Positions 37,178-47,243 of a DNA stretch of 64,000 nucleotides are shown piece after piece. The translations under genes were made by a program, and so were the position numbers. The stretch comes from Dyella_A sp035685805. GTDB lineage: Bacteria > Pseudomonadota > Gammaproteobacteria > Xanthomonadales > Rhodanobacteraceae. The notes beneath the pieces are model-generated. The model was not told the origin of the DNA. It saw only the letters and a list, made by a program, of their open reading frames with translations, and did not search any database. Position 1 is the first letter of the stretch; each line of letters opens with the position of its first letter. The stretch lies in NCBI RefSeq assembly GCF_035685805.1, contig NZ_DASSAB010000043.1:1-64000 (forward strand). Direction: 5' to 3'.

Positions 37178-37253
37178 TGGTGCCGGAAATAGGAATCGAA
37201 CCTACGACCTACGCATTACGAATGCGCCGCTCTACCAACTGAGCTATTCCGGC
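37178..37253 (-). tRNA. tRNA-Thr (anticodon CGT)
   Basis: Minus-strand cloverleaf with acceptor GCCGGAA / TTCCGGC, discriminator A and encoded CCA (37178-37180). The anticodon loop TTCGTAA gives CGT, reading ACG. D-arm AGCTCAGTTGGTAGAGC and T-arm GGTTCGATTCC are standard. 76 bases with CCA. Confidence 0.95.
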
Positions 37254-37265
37254 AAAGAGCCGCGA

Positions 37266-37294
37266 ATTCTACGGCGCACCCGCCCGGCGCGCAA
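37266..37294 (-). promoter_or_regulatory. Promoter of tRNA-Thr
   Basis: TTGCGC and TAGAAT on the minus strand are 17 bases apart; the -10 ends 12 bases before the mature 5' end. Confidence 0.6.
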
Positions 37295-37381
37295 GCGCGA
37301 CCGCCTCGCAGGAGCGCGTGCTCAAGTTGCCGGGGCTCCGGCCGTTAAGCCGGCAACCGGCTTCGTGCCCCACGCCATGGA

Positions 37382-39316
37382 GTGGCACCCAGAGAGCCCT
37401 TCGTTTTGTCCCCTTTCGCTACGCCCCATCGATGGCTTTGCGCCTGCCTGCTCGTGCTGGTCACGATTGGCCGGACCGCGGCGCAGCAGCAGGGCGTGCC
37501 GGCGCCCGGCTCCACCTTCGACGTGCTGGCCGATCAACTCGATCGCGACGAGCTGGTGATCGAGACCCAGCGCGAGGCGCTGCAGCTGCTGGACCGGCTC
37601 AAGGCCTTGGTGCCCGCTGGCGACGTGCGCCGGGAACTGCGCTACCGCTACCTCTATTGCATCATCGGGCTTGATTCGGACCCCGTCGGCGGGGTCGCCT
37701 ATGCGGAGCACGGGCTGGCCGACGCGCGCCGCGCCGGTTACACCGAGGCGGAGATCAATTTCCATTTCTGCCGTGGCTCCAACCAGGAATCCCTCACCAC
37801 GCCCCGCGACGCGCTCGCCGACTACAACGCGGCCATCGAGCTGGCCCGCCGCGACGAAAACACCCGGCTGGTCGCCGACGGCCTCACCTGGCGCGGATCG
37901 GTGCAATCGCTGCTGGGCGAGCACGCGCTGGCGCTGGTCGATTTTCTCGAGGCGCAGAACTTCTACGACAGTTCGGGTGTGCCGATCGAAAGCGACCAGA
38001 ACCTGTTCAATATCGCGGTAGCGTACCGGCGGCTGGGGCAGCAGGCGGAAGCACGGCAATACCTGCGCAGGCTGATGCAGCAGGGCGTCGAGCGCAACGA
38101 CATCGGGCAGCAGATGGCCGCGCACATGCAGCTGGGTTTTCTGGACGCCGAGGCGGCGGGGGATCAGCTGCCGGCGGCCCGCGCGCACTTTGATCGCGCG
38201 CTGGCCATGGCGCAGAAGATCGACAGCCAGGCCGCGCAAGGCTCCGCGCACCTGGCGCTGGCGCAGGTGCTCAACCAAGCCGGGGATTTCCGTGCCGCGC
38301 TGGCGCAACTGGACGCCGCGCGGACCAACCTGCAAGCCACGGGCGATCACTCCGACGGCGACATGCTGGCCTTGCAGGCGGGGGAGGCGCACGCGGGGCT
38401 GGGTGACCACGTGCAGGCGCTGGAAGATTACGCGCGGGCAGAGGCATTCCTGCAGAAGAGCGGCAACCTCCGTTACCTGGCCGATCTGCTCGAGCACCGG
38501 TCGCTCAGCTACGAAGCGCTGGGCAAGCCGGAGCAGGCGCTCGCGGACATGCGGCACATGGTGAAGGTACATGCGGTGCTGGACCGCAAGGCGCGCTCCA
38601 ACAGCACCACGCTGCTGAGCTACCAGTTCGATACCGCCCGGCGCGAACGGGAAAACCGCAAGCTGGAAGCGGACCGCGCCCTGCGCGAAGAACAAGTGGC
38701 GGCATTGCAGCGGGTGCGCCGCTGGCAGCGCCTGGCACTGGCGATGGGTGCGGTGCTGATCCTGCTGCTGACCTGGCTCGCGCTGCGCCAGTTGCGGCGC
38801 TCGCGACGGCTGCACCGCATGGCGATGACCGATCCGCTGACCGGCGTGGCCAATCGGCGGCGGCTGGCGCAGCTTGGCCAGCTTGCGCTGGAGCACGCGC
38901 GCGGCATGGGTGAGCCGTTGTCGCTGATTGCCTTGGACGTGGACCACTTCAAGCGTGTCAACGACAGCTACGGGCATCCGGTCGGTGACCAGGTACTGAT
39001 ACGGCTTGCGGCAGTTTGCCAGCACGCGTTGCGTCAGGTGGACCACCTGGGCCGGATGGGTGGCGAGGAGTTCGTGGTGATCCTGCCGGGTTCGGACGCG
39101 GCAGCGGCCTGCCTGGTGGCCGAACGTCTGCGGCGGGAAGTCCGCGCGCTGGCATTGAACGACCTGGCTCCGGGCCTGACCGTGTCGATCAGCCTGGGCG
39201 TCGCCGAAGCCGAGCCGACGGATGCCGACCTGGAGCAGCTGATCGCGCGCGCCGACGAGGCGCTCTATCGCGCCAAGGACCATGGCCGCAACCGGGTGGA
39301 TGTGGCCGCGGCCTGA
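37382..39316 (+). CDS. TPR-containing membrane diguanylate cyclase (GGDEF)
   Basis: A 644-residue protein. A hydrophobic N-terminus (LCACLLVLVTIGRTAA) looks like a signal peptide and is followed by a periplasmic region of TPR-like helical repeats (about 60-400), a coiled-coil stretch (ARREREN...EEQVAALQ), one membrane segment (about 450-468) and a GGDEF domain. The active site is GGEEF at 560-564, and an inhibitory site RQVD lies at 551-554, five residues before it, so it should make cyclic-di-GMP with product feedback. The GTG start at 37382 is uncertain. It lies directly upstream of the pilus operon. Confidence 0.88.
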   Translation: MAPREPFVLSPFATPHRWLCACLLVLVTIGRTAAQQQGVPAPGSTFDVLADQLDRDELVIETQREALQLLDRLKALVPAGDVRRELRYRYLYCIIGLDSDPVGGVAYAEHGLADARRAGYTEAEINFHFCRGSNQESLTTPRDALADYNAAIELARRDENTRLVADGLTWRGSVQSLLGEHALALVDFLEAQNFYDSSGVPIESDQNLFNIAVAYRRLGQQAEARQYLRRLMQQGVERNDIGQQMAAHMQLGFLDAEAAGDQLPAARAHFDRALAMAQKIDSQAAQGSAHLALAQVLNQAGDFRAALAQLDAARTNLQATGDHSDGDMLALQAGEAHAGLGDHVQALEDYARAEAFLQKSGNLRYLADLLEHRSLSYEALGKPEQALADMRHMVKVHAVLDRKARSNSTTLLSYQFDTARRERENRKLEADRALREEQVAALQRVRRWQRLALAMGAVLILLLTWLALRQLRRSRRLHRMAMTDPLTGVANRRRLAQLGQLALEHARGMGEPLSLIALDVDHFKRVNDSYGHPVGDQVLIRLAAVCQHALRQVDHLGRMGGEEFVVILPGSDAAAACLVAERLRREVRALALNDLAPGLTVSISLGVAEAEPTDADLEQLIARADEALYRAKDHGRNRVDVAAA

Positions 39317-39335
39317 GACGGCGCACTGATCGGCA

Positions 39336-39351
39336 GGTGACCGTCGTCACG
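39336..39351 (+). promoter_or_regulatory. CRP/Clp-type palindrome upstream of pilV
   Basis: GGTGA-CCGTCG-TCACG contains GTGA-N6-TCAC, the core of CRP and Xanthomonas Clp sites. It is about 115 bases before pilV in a 149-base gap that otherwise shows no clear promoter. Confidence 0.45.
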
Positions 39352-39465
39352 TTGTTGCGGGCCCTGCCGACCGTTCGTCGGCAAAATCCAACCGCCCGTC
39401 GCTGTCGCCAGGCCCGTGGGCCGTGGTCCTGTTTACCCTGTCACGGGAGCATGGGGAGTAAGGGT

Positions 39466-39960
39466 ATGCACGTCTCGTCGCGGCAGCGGGGTGTCTCGCT
39501 GATCGAGGTCATGGTTGCGGTGCTGATTTTCAGCATCGGCATTCTCGGGCTTGCGTTGTTGCAGGCCAAGGGCGCCCAGTTCACCAAGGAATCGGGATCG
39601 CGCACCGCGGCCATCATCCAGGCGCGCAGCCTGGCTGACGCCATGCGGGCGAACCCGGCCGGCGCCCGGCCCGCCGACGGCTCCGACAGTCTGTACCTGT
39701 ACGACGGCAACACCGCCTTCACCCAGGCCGACTGCGAAACCACCGACCTGTCCACGCCGGCCAAGATCGCCGATCGCGACCTGGCGTGCTGGGTGTTGAG
39801 CGTGAGCCGCGCGATCCCCGCCCCGCCCAGCGGCGTGAAGCTGGCGACTGTCACCAAGGACGCCAGCCTCGGCACGCTCACCGTCACCGTGGCATGGAAC
39901 GGCGTGGCTGATGTCGGCGGAACCAGCGACCAGTCCTACAGCTTCAGCTACCTGCCATGA
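39466..39960 (+). CDS. pilV: Type IV pilus minor pilin PilV
   Basis: A 164-residue type IV prepilin-like protein. The leader RQRG is followed by VSLIEVMVAVLIFSIGILGL, with the prepilin-peptidase site after Gly and Glu at +5, then the hydrophobic helix used for assembly and a globular domain with a cysteine pair. Minor pilins of this set prime pilus assembly and carry PilY1. The ATG at 39466 follows GGGAGTAAGGG; the ATG at 39451 is in frame and possible. Its stop overlaps the pilW ATG. Confidence 0.9.
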   Translation: MHVSSRQRGVSLIEVMVAVLIFSIGILGLALLQAKGAQFTKESGSRTAAIIQARSLADAMRANPAGARPADGSDSLYLYDGNTAFTQADCETTDLSTPAKIADRDLACWVLSVSRAIPAPPSGVKLATVTKDASLGTLTVTVAWNGVADVGGTSDQSYSFSYLP

Positions 39961-41093
39961 GCGAGCCGTCGATGCGCATCCGATTCCGCCGCGAACGCGG
40001 CTTCTCCCTGATCGAGCTGATGATCGCGCTGGTGCTGGGTCTGGTGGTCGTGGGCGGCATCATCACCGTGCTGCTGGCGAGCAAGAAGTCCTACCAGCTG
40101 CAGCAGGGCAACAACTTCAACCAGCAGACGCTCCGCTTTGGCGTCTCGCAGCTCGACTGGTCGATGCGCATGGCCGACTTCTGGGGCGGCGTGAAGCGCA
40201 CCAATATCACCGGTTCGCCCTCCACCAGCGGCCTGGGCGGCAGCGGTGACTGCGATGCGGCATGGGTGCTGCTCGACCAGGGCGTCTACGGCTACGACGG
40301 CGACGACACCTTTCCCATCTCCGGCTGCGTAGACGACGACAACTACGTCGCCGGTTCGGATGTGATCGTGGTGCGCTACGGCGACACCCACGGCTACTCG
40401 CCCAGCGCCGCAAGCAGTGCCGGCACGCCGTACACGTCGGCCACTATCCCCAACCGCACGAGCCTGTTCGTGGTGTCCGGGGTCGGTCAGCAGGGTTACC
40501 TGTTCCGCAGTGGCGAGACGCCGCCGTCGCCTCCGCTGGGCGTCAACGTGGGTCGCTACGTGTACCCGTATCAACTCGAGATGTATTACCTGCGCCCCTG
40601 CAGCGACCCGGGCGCGAATGGTGTTTGCGGGGACGCCGATGACGGCGACGCCGCTGATCGCACTCCCACACTGGTGCGCATGCGCATGGACGACAGCGGT
40701 GCGCTGGTCTCGGAGCCACTGGTGGATGGCATCGAGCAGATGCAGTTCCAGTATGCGGTGAATACTGCAACCAACGGTACATACCAGCCGGGTGCGTTCG
40801 TGGCCGCATCGACCCTCGACGACACCGCCTGGAAAAACGTCATCGCGGTGCGGGCCAGCATCGTGGCGCGCTCCAAGACGCGTGACGTCAGCCTGCCCCA
40901 GACGGGCACATTCGCCCTGTCTGACCATTGCAGCTACAGCATCTCGGCCACCGGCGCCATCACCTTTCCGACGCTGGCCGCGGGCAACCTGTGTGAAAAG
41001 ACCCCTGTCAGCGGCTTCGGCACCCGGCCTCAGCAGTTCACCCGCACGGCAACCAGCAACGTGATCCAGATCCGCAACCGAGTGAGGGGCTGA
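39957..41093 (+). CDS. pilW: Type IV pilus minor pilin PilW
   Basis: A 378-residue minor pilin. The prepilin signature RERG|FSLIELMIALVLGLVVVGG is followed by a large globular domain; ATG overlaps the pilV stop. PilW links the pilin base complex PilV-PilX-PilY1. A methionine at residue 6 is an alternative start. Two acidic patches (GYDGDDTFPISGCVDDDN and DADDGDAAD) could bind calcium but this is speculative. Confidence 0.88.
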   Translation: MSEPSMRIRFRRERGFSLIELMIALVLGLVVVGGIITVLLASKKSYQLQQGNNFNQQTLRFGVSQLDWSMRMADFWGGVKRTNITGSPSTSGLGGSGDCDAAWVLLDQGVYGYDGDDTFPISGCVDDDNYVAGSDVIVVRYGDTHGYSPSAASSAGTPYTSATIPNRTSLFVVSGVGQQGYLFRSGETPPSPPLGVNVGRYVYPYQLEMYYLRPCSDPGANGVCGDADDGDAADRTPTLVRMRMDDSGALVSEPLVDGIEQMQFQYAVNTATNGTYQPGAFVAASTLDDTAWKNVIAVRASIVARSKTRDVSLPQTGTFALSDHCSYSISATGAITFPTLAAGNLCEKTPVSGFGTRPQQFTRTATSNVIQIRNRVRG

Positions 41094-41095
41094 GC

Positions 41096-41773
41096 GTGCA
41101 CATTCGCCTGACTGGAAAAAATCGGCAGCGTGGCGTGGCGCTGTTCGTCGGCCTCGTGTTCCTGGTGGTGCTTTCATTGGTGGCGATCATGGCCATGAAG
41201 GGCACCCTGATCGAAATGCGCATGGGCACCAGCAGCGCCCGCCACGAGCAGGCGTTCGAGGTGTCCGAGACGCTGCGCGGCGTGCCGGTAGCGCTGTTCG
41301 ACGAACACGTCTTCCAGCGGGGCTGGCCGACCGAGCTTGGCGGCACCCTGCCGGATTCGGACTTCGACTACCAGAGCAGGTTTTCTTCGGACTTGCTGGA
41401 CGCCTTCAGCGCCGGCCTCAAGGACGATTGCAGCGGTAGCGCGACGCTGCTGTATGGACAGTTGCAGACTTGCGGCACGCCGGAGGTTCTCTACGACCCC
41501 AGCACCTGGCACACCGACCTGCAGCTGGCGATCTGCGACGTCTCCTCGTCCAGCTGCAGCGCCGACGTCACCTCCGCGGTCAGCGTGGTGCCGGACGGCC
41601 AGGTCCTGAACGCCGGGGCGGGCGGTGCACAGTCGGCGGGTTACCGCGGGCTCGGCGTAGGCTCCGCCGGCGGCGGCGCAAGCATGTATTTCGAAATCAA
41701 GAGCATCGGCAGCGTGCCGGGCAACGGCGTCGCCACGACGCACTCCCAGTATCGCCAAACCATTCGCAACTGA
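41096..41773 (+). CDS. pilX: Type IV pilus assembly protein PilX
   Basis: A 225-residue protein with the PilX N-terminal signature RQRGVALFVGLVFLVVLSLVA: a hydrophobic helix after a short basic leader, lacking the Glu+5 of typical pilins as usual for PilX. It starts with GTG two bases after the pilW stop. The C-terminal half is rich in glycine and serine with two cysteine pairs. PilX is the usual direct neighbour of PilY1. Confidence 0.85.
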   Translation: MHIRLTGKNRQRGVALFVGLVFLVVLSLVAIMAMKGTLIEMRMGTSSARHEQAFEVSETLRGVPVALFDEHVFQRGWPTELGGTLPDSDFDYQSRFSSDLLDAFSAGLKDDCSGSATLLYGQLQTCGTPEVLYDPSTWHTDLQLAICDVSSSSCSADVTSAVSVVPDGQVLNAGAGGAQSAGYRGLGVGSAGGGASMYFEIKSIGSVPGNGVATTHSQYRQTIRN

Positions 41774-41791
41774 TCAGCGGCAGGTCTTTCC

Positions 41792-44700
41792 ATGAGCATC
41801 GTCAAACTGCATCGTCAAGGTCTGCTGGCCGGTCTGCTGGTCGTCTGCGCAGCGGGCTTCTCGCTGCCGGCACCGGTGGCGGCCACCGCCATTTCCGCCG
41901 CCAATCAGCAGGCAGGCGCATACGCGCTGGATCCTCCGCTGGGCACGGCCGGTGCCGCTCCGCTGGTGATGTTGAACATCTCCCGCGACCAGGCGCTGTT
42001 CTTCAAGGCGTACAACGACTTCAGCGACTTGAACAACGACGGCACGCTGGAGACGACCTACACCGATTCGATCGACTACGCCGGCTACTTCGATCCGAAG
42101 AAGTGCTACAGCTACTCGTCGAGCGACGGCTACTTCTCGCCGGACTCGCTCGCCACCGGCACCAATCTGCACTACTGCACCGACAAGTTCTCCGGCAACT
42201 TCCTCAACTGGGCGTCGATGACGCGCATGGACGAATTGCGCAAGATTTTGTACGGCGGCAAGCGCTCGACCGACACGGACAGCCTGACGGTGCTGGAGCG
42301 GGCCTATCTGCCCACCGACGCCCACTCGTTCGCCAAGTTCTACGATGGCTCGGACATGAGCAGCCTGGTGCCGTCGGCGTACGTGGGCAACACCGCGGCC
42401 CCTACCGGCACCGCGAGCAAGGCGGACACCACCGCGGCGATCACCGAGAACAGCACCGACTACGTGCGTTGGGAGGTGAAGAACCTTTCTTCTTCGGTGG
42501 CGGCGACGGTCGGTGATCAGCTGAAGTTCACCGACGCCAACGGGGGCAGCACGCCGTTCACCGTGATCACCGGCGTGCGCGATTTCAATAACAGCAATCC
42601 GCGCGTGCGGCTGGAGAATGGCCAGTTCTTCAACACCACCTGCAGTGGCCTGAGCGGCATTGGGGCCAACGACTGCCTCAAGCAGCTCAAGGACGTCACC
42701 AGCTGGAAGGTCGTCAACCTGAGCCGTACCGGCCTCACCATCTGCAACACCACGGTGCAGGGTGGCTCGGACAAGGCGTCGCAGAACAATACTGCCCCCC
42801 CGCTGATGCGCCTGACCAAGGGCAACTACGCGCTGTGGGGCGCCAACGAGCAGAAGCAGTGCCTGTGGAAGTCCGAGAAGAGCAACTCGCAGAGCGGCTT
42901 CGTCAACGGATTTCTGAGCAACGGCAATCGAGCGGCTTTCTCCGGCGTTCCCGCCTCGGCGGAGAATCCTGTTGAGGCAACCACGTTCAACGCGCGCGTG
43001 AAGGTCTGCGTGAGCGGACTCATCGGCACCGAGAACTGCAAGCAGTATCCGGACGCCAACAACACCAACAACCCCTACAAGCCGACGGGACTGCTGCAGA
43101 AGTACGGCGAAAGTGGCGACATCAAGTTCGGGCTGGTGACGCCCAGCTACGACAAGAACGTGTCCGGCGGCGTGCTGCGTGCGGCGTTGCCGGGACCTGG
43201 CACCAACTCTGGCAATTTCATCAGCAGCGAGATCAGCCCTACCACCGGACAGAAGACCGGCAACGCCGGCATCATCTCCACGCTGGACAAGCTGCGCATC
43301 TACGGCTACCGCTACGATCAGGGCGATAGTTACGAATCCGACGACGGCTGCCCGTACCAGAAGACCGGCATTGCCGGCGGCGGTACCTCCGATGTCACCG
43401 AGGGCAAGTGCTCGTCCTGGGGCAATCCCATGGCCGAAAGCTATGTGGAGACGCTGCGCTATCTGGCGCACCGCACCGCCAACACCAACTTCATCCCCGG
43501 TACGTCGGGCAAGGATGCCGCGCTGGGCCTGAGCGTGGCGACCTGGAACGATCCGATCAGCGAAGCCAACTACTGTGCCGCACTGAACGTGCTGAACATC
43601 AACGCCAGTGCCATCAGCTACGACACCGACCAGCTCGGCGGCTTCGCCGATCTCTCCACCGGCAAGACCGCGGTTCAGTGGACCAATGCGGTGGGCAACG
43701 GAGAGGGCATCACGGGCAAGTCGTGGTTCGTCGGCAACAGCAGCAGCAGTTACACCGGCACCGACACCAACCTGTGCTCGGCCAAGACCGTCGCCAACTT
43801 CGGCGATGTGCTCGGTCTGTGCCCGGAGGTGCCTGCGCTGAAGGGCGGCTATGACATCGCTGGCGCCGCCTACGGCGCGCATATCAAGCGCATCCGCGAT
43901 CTGGGCAACAACTCCGACGGCAATCCGATCGTGCCGACCGACGACCGGACCTCGCTGCGCGTGAGCACCTTTGGTGTGCAGCTGGCCACCAACACGCCGC
44001 AGATCCGCGTTCAGGTGCCCGGCAGCACCAACAAGTTCATCACCATCATTCCGGCCTATCGCCTTGTGCTCGGCAGCGGCGTGGGCGGCGGCGAGCTGGT
44101 GGACTTCAAGGTGTTGTCGCAGAGCAGCGACGGCACCACCGCGCGTGGCACCTTCTACGCCAACTGGGAAGACAGCTTTGCCGGTGGCGACTTCGACCAG
44201 GACATGTGGGGCATCATCACCTACGAGATCACCGCGTCCAAGGTGAAGATCACCACCAAGCCCGTCTCCGCGTCCACCAACAACGGCCAGGGCTTCGGCT
44301 ACATCATCAACGGCACCAACAAGGACGGCCCGCACTTCCACTCGGGCATCTACTCGTTCAACTACACCGATCCGACCAACATCGACGTGTACAACGCCGC
44401 CGGTACCAAGATCAACGGCACCGGCAACATCAATGCGTCCGGTGGCTGCGTCAGCTGCGTGGTCAGCAATCCGGCCACCACCGCGATCTATGACGTCGGC
44501 AGCACTTCTGCTGGCGTACTGGAGGATCCGCTGCTCTACGCCTCCAAGTGGGGCGGTTTCAAGGTGGACACCAACAAGCCGGACGGCACCGATACGCCGG
44601 CCAACGATGCCAATAGTGCCGACCACACCAAGTGGGACGCCGATGGCGACGGCATTCCGGACAATTACTTCCTGGTCACCGACCCGGGCAAGCTGGAAAC

Positions 44701-47233
44701 CTCGCTCGACACGCTGTTCCGCAAGATCCTCGCGAAGATCGCCTCGGGTACGGCCGCCGCGGTGGTGGCTACCAGCAGCAACGGCGTGGGCCTCACGTAC
44801 CAGGCGCTGTACGAGCAGCAGCACAAGGATGACAGCGGGCGCGTGGCCAGTTGGGCCGGCTCGCTGGCCGGTTTCTGGACCGATGCGGCGGGCTACCTGC
44901 GCGAGGACGCCAATCACAACTACCAGCTCGACGATTACACGGTCGACCCGGTGGTGATCTTCTCGTACCAGTCCGGTGCACAGAAGACGATCGTCAATCG
45001 CTACTTCAGCGATGACCCGGACGTCTTCAACATGGGCACGGCGATCCCGGTCGACCTCGATCAGGTCAATACGGTGTGGAATGCGCGCGACTGGTTGTGG
45101 AGCCCCACCCTCAAGGTCAACACCAATCGCTCGTACACTGCCGCCGCAACCAACGCCAGCACGACCGCAGGCGGCCGCTACATCTTCACGTGGATCGACA
45201 AGAACCACGATGGCAAGGTGGATACCGGCGAGTCGGTGCCGTTCGAGTGGTCGAGCTTCAGCGGCACCTACACCAATCCCGTCAGCGGCAAGACCGACCA
45301 GCTCTACCGGTTCCTCAATTCCGACGATGGCGCCACCAACGGCGAGGCCAACAAGCTGGTCAAGTGGATCCGCGGCGCCGAAGTGACTGGCCTGCGCAAC
45401 CGCACCGTCGACTACAACACCGCCAACACCAATCGCATCCTGCGGCTGGGTGACATCATCAACTCGACCCCCCTGGCGGTCAGCACCCCGGCGGAGTCCT
45501 ACGACCTGCTCTACAACGACACCACCTACGCGTCGTTCCGCAACACCTACCGCAATCGCCGCCAGGTAATCTACGTCGGTGCGAACGACGGCATGATCCA
45601 TGCCTTCAACGGTGGCTTCTACAACACCAGTTGCCAGCGCCTGACCACGCGCACGGACTCGGCCGTCTGCTCCACCAGCAGTCCCAACACCACGGCCAAC
45701 CTCACCGGAACCCAGACGGCCCATCCGCTGGGCGCCGAGCTGTGGGCCTACGTGCCGGGCAACCTGCTGCCGCACCTGCGCTGGCTGGCGGATCCGAACT
45801 ACCAGCACGTCTACTACGCCGACGGCAGCCCGATCGCGTTCGACGCCAAGGTGTGGGGATCGGGCGACACGACCCACGTCGGGGGTTGGGGCACCATCAT
45901 GGTGGTGCCGTTCCGTCTCGGTGGCGGCACCATCACCGTGAACGCTTCCAACAACAGCACGGACAACATCACCTCCGAATCGGCTTACGTGGTGATGGAC
46001 ATCACCAATCCCGAGGCAGCCCCGACCGTGCTGGCCGAAATCCGGGCCACTGGCGCACGCTCGGTGTCGGTCCCTGCAGTCGTGGTCGTGCGCCAGGCGT
46101 CCTCCGGTTCGCCGAACAAGTTCTTCCTCGCGGTCGGCAACGGTCCGACCAATGCCACCCGGGTCGCGTCGTCCAATCCGCTCAGTGTCAAGATCTACGA
46201 CGTGGCTGATCTCAAGAACGGCACCGTGTCGGTCAAGCGCACGTTCAACATGCAGACCGACTCGGCTGCGGGTGGCGCCGAGGCCGTGAGCAGCTTCGCG
46301 GGCGACCTGATCGCTTCCGACTACGATCTGAACGGTCTGGCCGAAAGCCTGTACTTCGGGAGCGTGCGGGATGGCGGCACGGACGAATTCGGTGGCGCGT
46401 TCTGGAAGATCGCCGTCAACGGCGATCCGGATCCGACCAACTGGACCGCGACCGAAATGCTCAGCCTGAAGAACGTCACGCCACCGGTGACCGGCGACAT
46501 CGGTCGCCCGGTGACCGTGCGTCCCACGCTGGGCCGCAACAACCGCGGCGCTCCGATGGTGTTCTTCGGTACCGGTCGCCTGTTCAACACCAACGACAAG
46601 GCGACCTCGGGCCAGCAGCGCATCTACGGCGTGATCGACACCTCGCTGCTGAGCACCTCCGACGCGCAGTACAGCACGGCGCCGGTGCCAGGGGACAAGG
46701 TCGTTGATGTCACCAACATCGACGTGTTCACCGACAAGTCCATCACCGGATCGTCCGATGCCACCACGTTCGACGAGTTGAGCAACCTGTTCGACACGAC
46801 GAACTACCTCGGCTGGTACCGCGACCTGGCGGTCTCCGGCACCAACCCGTCCGAGCGCGTGGTCAGTTCGCAGACCCTGCTGGGCAGCGTGCTGCTGACC
46901 AATACCTACGTGCCGGGTACGTCGATCTGCACCGGCCTGGGTACCTCGTCGATCTTCGGCCTCAACTACAAGACCGGTACCGCGGACCCTGGGCTCACCT
47001 TCTTCGGTACCTCCCCGAGCGGTGGCAAGGACATGGTCAACCCGTCCCAGAGCCTGGGGCAGGGCCTGCCGGCGCCGCCGAGCCTGCACCTGGGCAGCAC
47101 CGACAACTCCGGCGGCAAGAAGGTGACCGCGTGCATCCAGACGTCCACCGGCGCCATCATCTGCAAGGACATCGTGACCCTCACCCCGGTGACGAGCAGC
47201 GAACAGTCCTGGCGTGAACCCATTGAAAACTGA
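41792..47233 (+). CDS. pilY1: Giant PilY1/PilC-family pilus tip adhesin
   Basis: An 1813-residue exported protein, far longer than P. aeruginosa PilY1 (about 1160). A signal peptide precedes the first conserved region. Four acidic EF-hand-like loops are visible: DLNNDGTLE (from residue 79), DADGDGIPD (near 949), DKNHDGKVD (near 1136) and YDLNGLAE (near 1511). From about residue 1220 the C-terminal PilY1 beta-propeller starts (INSTPLAV, IYVGANDGMIHAF, AELWAYVPGNLLPHL). Loop 1511 is in the position of the calcium site that controls pilus retraction in PilY1. No MIDAS-type von Willebrand domain was seen. It lies between pilX and pilE. Confidence 0.9.
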   Translation: MSIVKLHRQGLLAGLLVVCAAGFSLPAPVAATAISAANQQAGAYALDPPLGTAGAAPLVMLNISRDQALFFKAYNDFSDLNNDGTLETTYTDSIDYAGYFDPKKCYSYSSSDGYFSPDSLATGTNLHYCTDKFSGNFLNWASMTRMDELRKILYGGKRSTDTDSLTVLERAYLPTDAHSFAKFYDGSDMSSLVPSAYVGNTAAPTGTASKADTTAAITENSTDYVRWEVKNLSSSVAATVGDQLKFTDANGGSTPFTVITGVRDFNNSNPRVRLENGQFFNTTCSGLSGIGANDCLKQLKDVTSWKVVNLSRTGLTICNTTVQGGSDKASQNNTAPPLMRLTKGNYALWGANEQKQCLWKSEKSNSQSGFVNGFLSNGNRAAFSGVPASAENPVEATTFNARVKVCVSGLIGTENCKQYPDANNTNNPYKPTGLLQKYGESGDIKFGLVTPSYDKNVSGGVLRAALPGPGTNSGNFISSEISPTTGQKTGNAGIISTLDKLRIYGYRYDQGDSYESDDGCPYQKTGIAGGGTSDVTEGKCSSWGNPMAESYVETLRYLAHRTANTNFIPGTSGKDAALGLSVATWNDPISEANYCAALNVLNINASAISYDTDQLGGFADLSTGKTAVQWTNAVGNGEGITGKSWFVGNSSSSYTGTDTNLCSAKTVANFGDVLGLCPEVPALKGGYDIAGAAYGAHIKRIRDLGNNSDGNPIVPTDDRTSLRVSTFGVQLATNTPQIRVQVPGSTNKFITIIPAYRLVLGSGVGGGELVDFKVLSQSSDGTTARGTFYANWEDSFAGGDFDQDMWGIITYEITASKVKITTKPVSASTNNGQGFGYIINGTNKDGPHFHSGIYSFNYTDPTNIDVYNAAGTKINGTGNINASGGCVSCVVSNPATTAIYDVGSTSAGVLEDPLLYASKWGGFKVDTNKPDGTDTPANDANSADHTKWDADGDGIPDNYFLVTDPGKLETSLDTLFRKILAKIASGTAAAVVATSSNGVGLTYQALYEQQHKDDSGRVASWAGSLAGFWTDAAGYLREDANHNYQLDDYTVDPVVIFSYQSGAQKTIVNRYFSDDPDVFNMGTAIPVDLDQVNTVWNARDWLWSPTLKVNTNRSYTAAATNASTTAGGRYIFTWIDKNHDGKVDTGESVPFEWSSFSGTYTNPVSGKTDQLYRFLNSDDGATNGEANKLVKWIRGAEVTGLRNRTVDYNTANTNRILRLGDIINSTPLAVSTPAESYDLLYNDTTYASFRNTYRNRRQVIYVGANDGMIHAFNGGFYNTSCQRLTTRTDSAVCSTSSPNTTANLTGTQTAHPLGAELWAYVPGNLLPHLRWLADPNYQHVYYADGSPIAFDAKVWGSGDTTHVGGWGTIMVVPFRLGGGTITVNASNNSTDNITSESAYVVMDITNPEAAPTVLAEIRATGARSVSVPAVVVVRQASSGSPNKFFLAVGNGPTNATRVASSNPLSVKIYDVADLKNGTVSVKRTFNMQTDSAAGGAEAVSSFAGDLIASDYDLNGLAESLYFGSVRDGGTDEFGGAFWKIAVNGDPDPTNWTATEMLSLKNVTPPVTGDIGRPVTVRPTLGRNNRGAPMVFFGTGRLFNTNDKATSGQQRIYGVIDTSLLSTSDAQYSTAPVPGDKVVDVTNIDVFTDKSITGSSDATTFDELSNLFDTTNYLGWYRDLAVSGTNPSERVVSSQTLLGSVLLTNTYVPGTSICTGLGTSSIFGLNYKTGTADPGLTFFGTSPSGGKDMVNPSQSLGQGLPAPPSLHLGSTDNSGGKKVTACIQTSTGAIICKDIVTLTPVTSSEQSWREPIEN

Positions 47234-47243
47234 GGATCCAGGT

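Noticed and set aside
39317..39465. Sigma-54 promoter for the pilin operon
   Set aside because: A TTGC at the -12 site (in GTTGTTGCGG) has no GG at the correct -24 distance.
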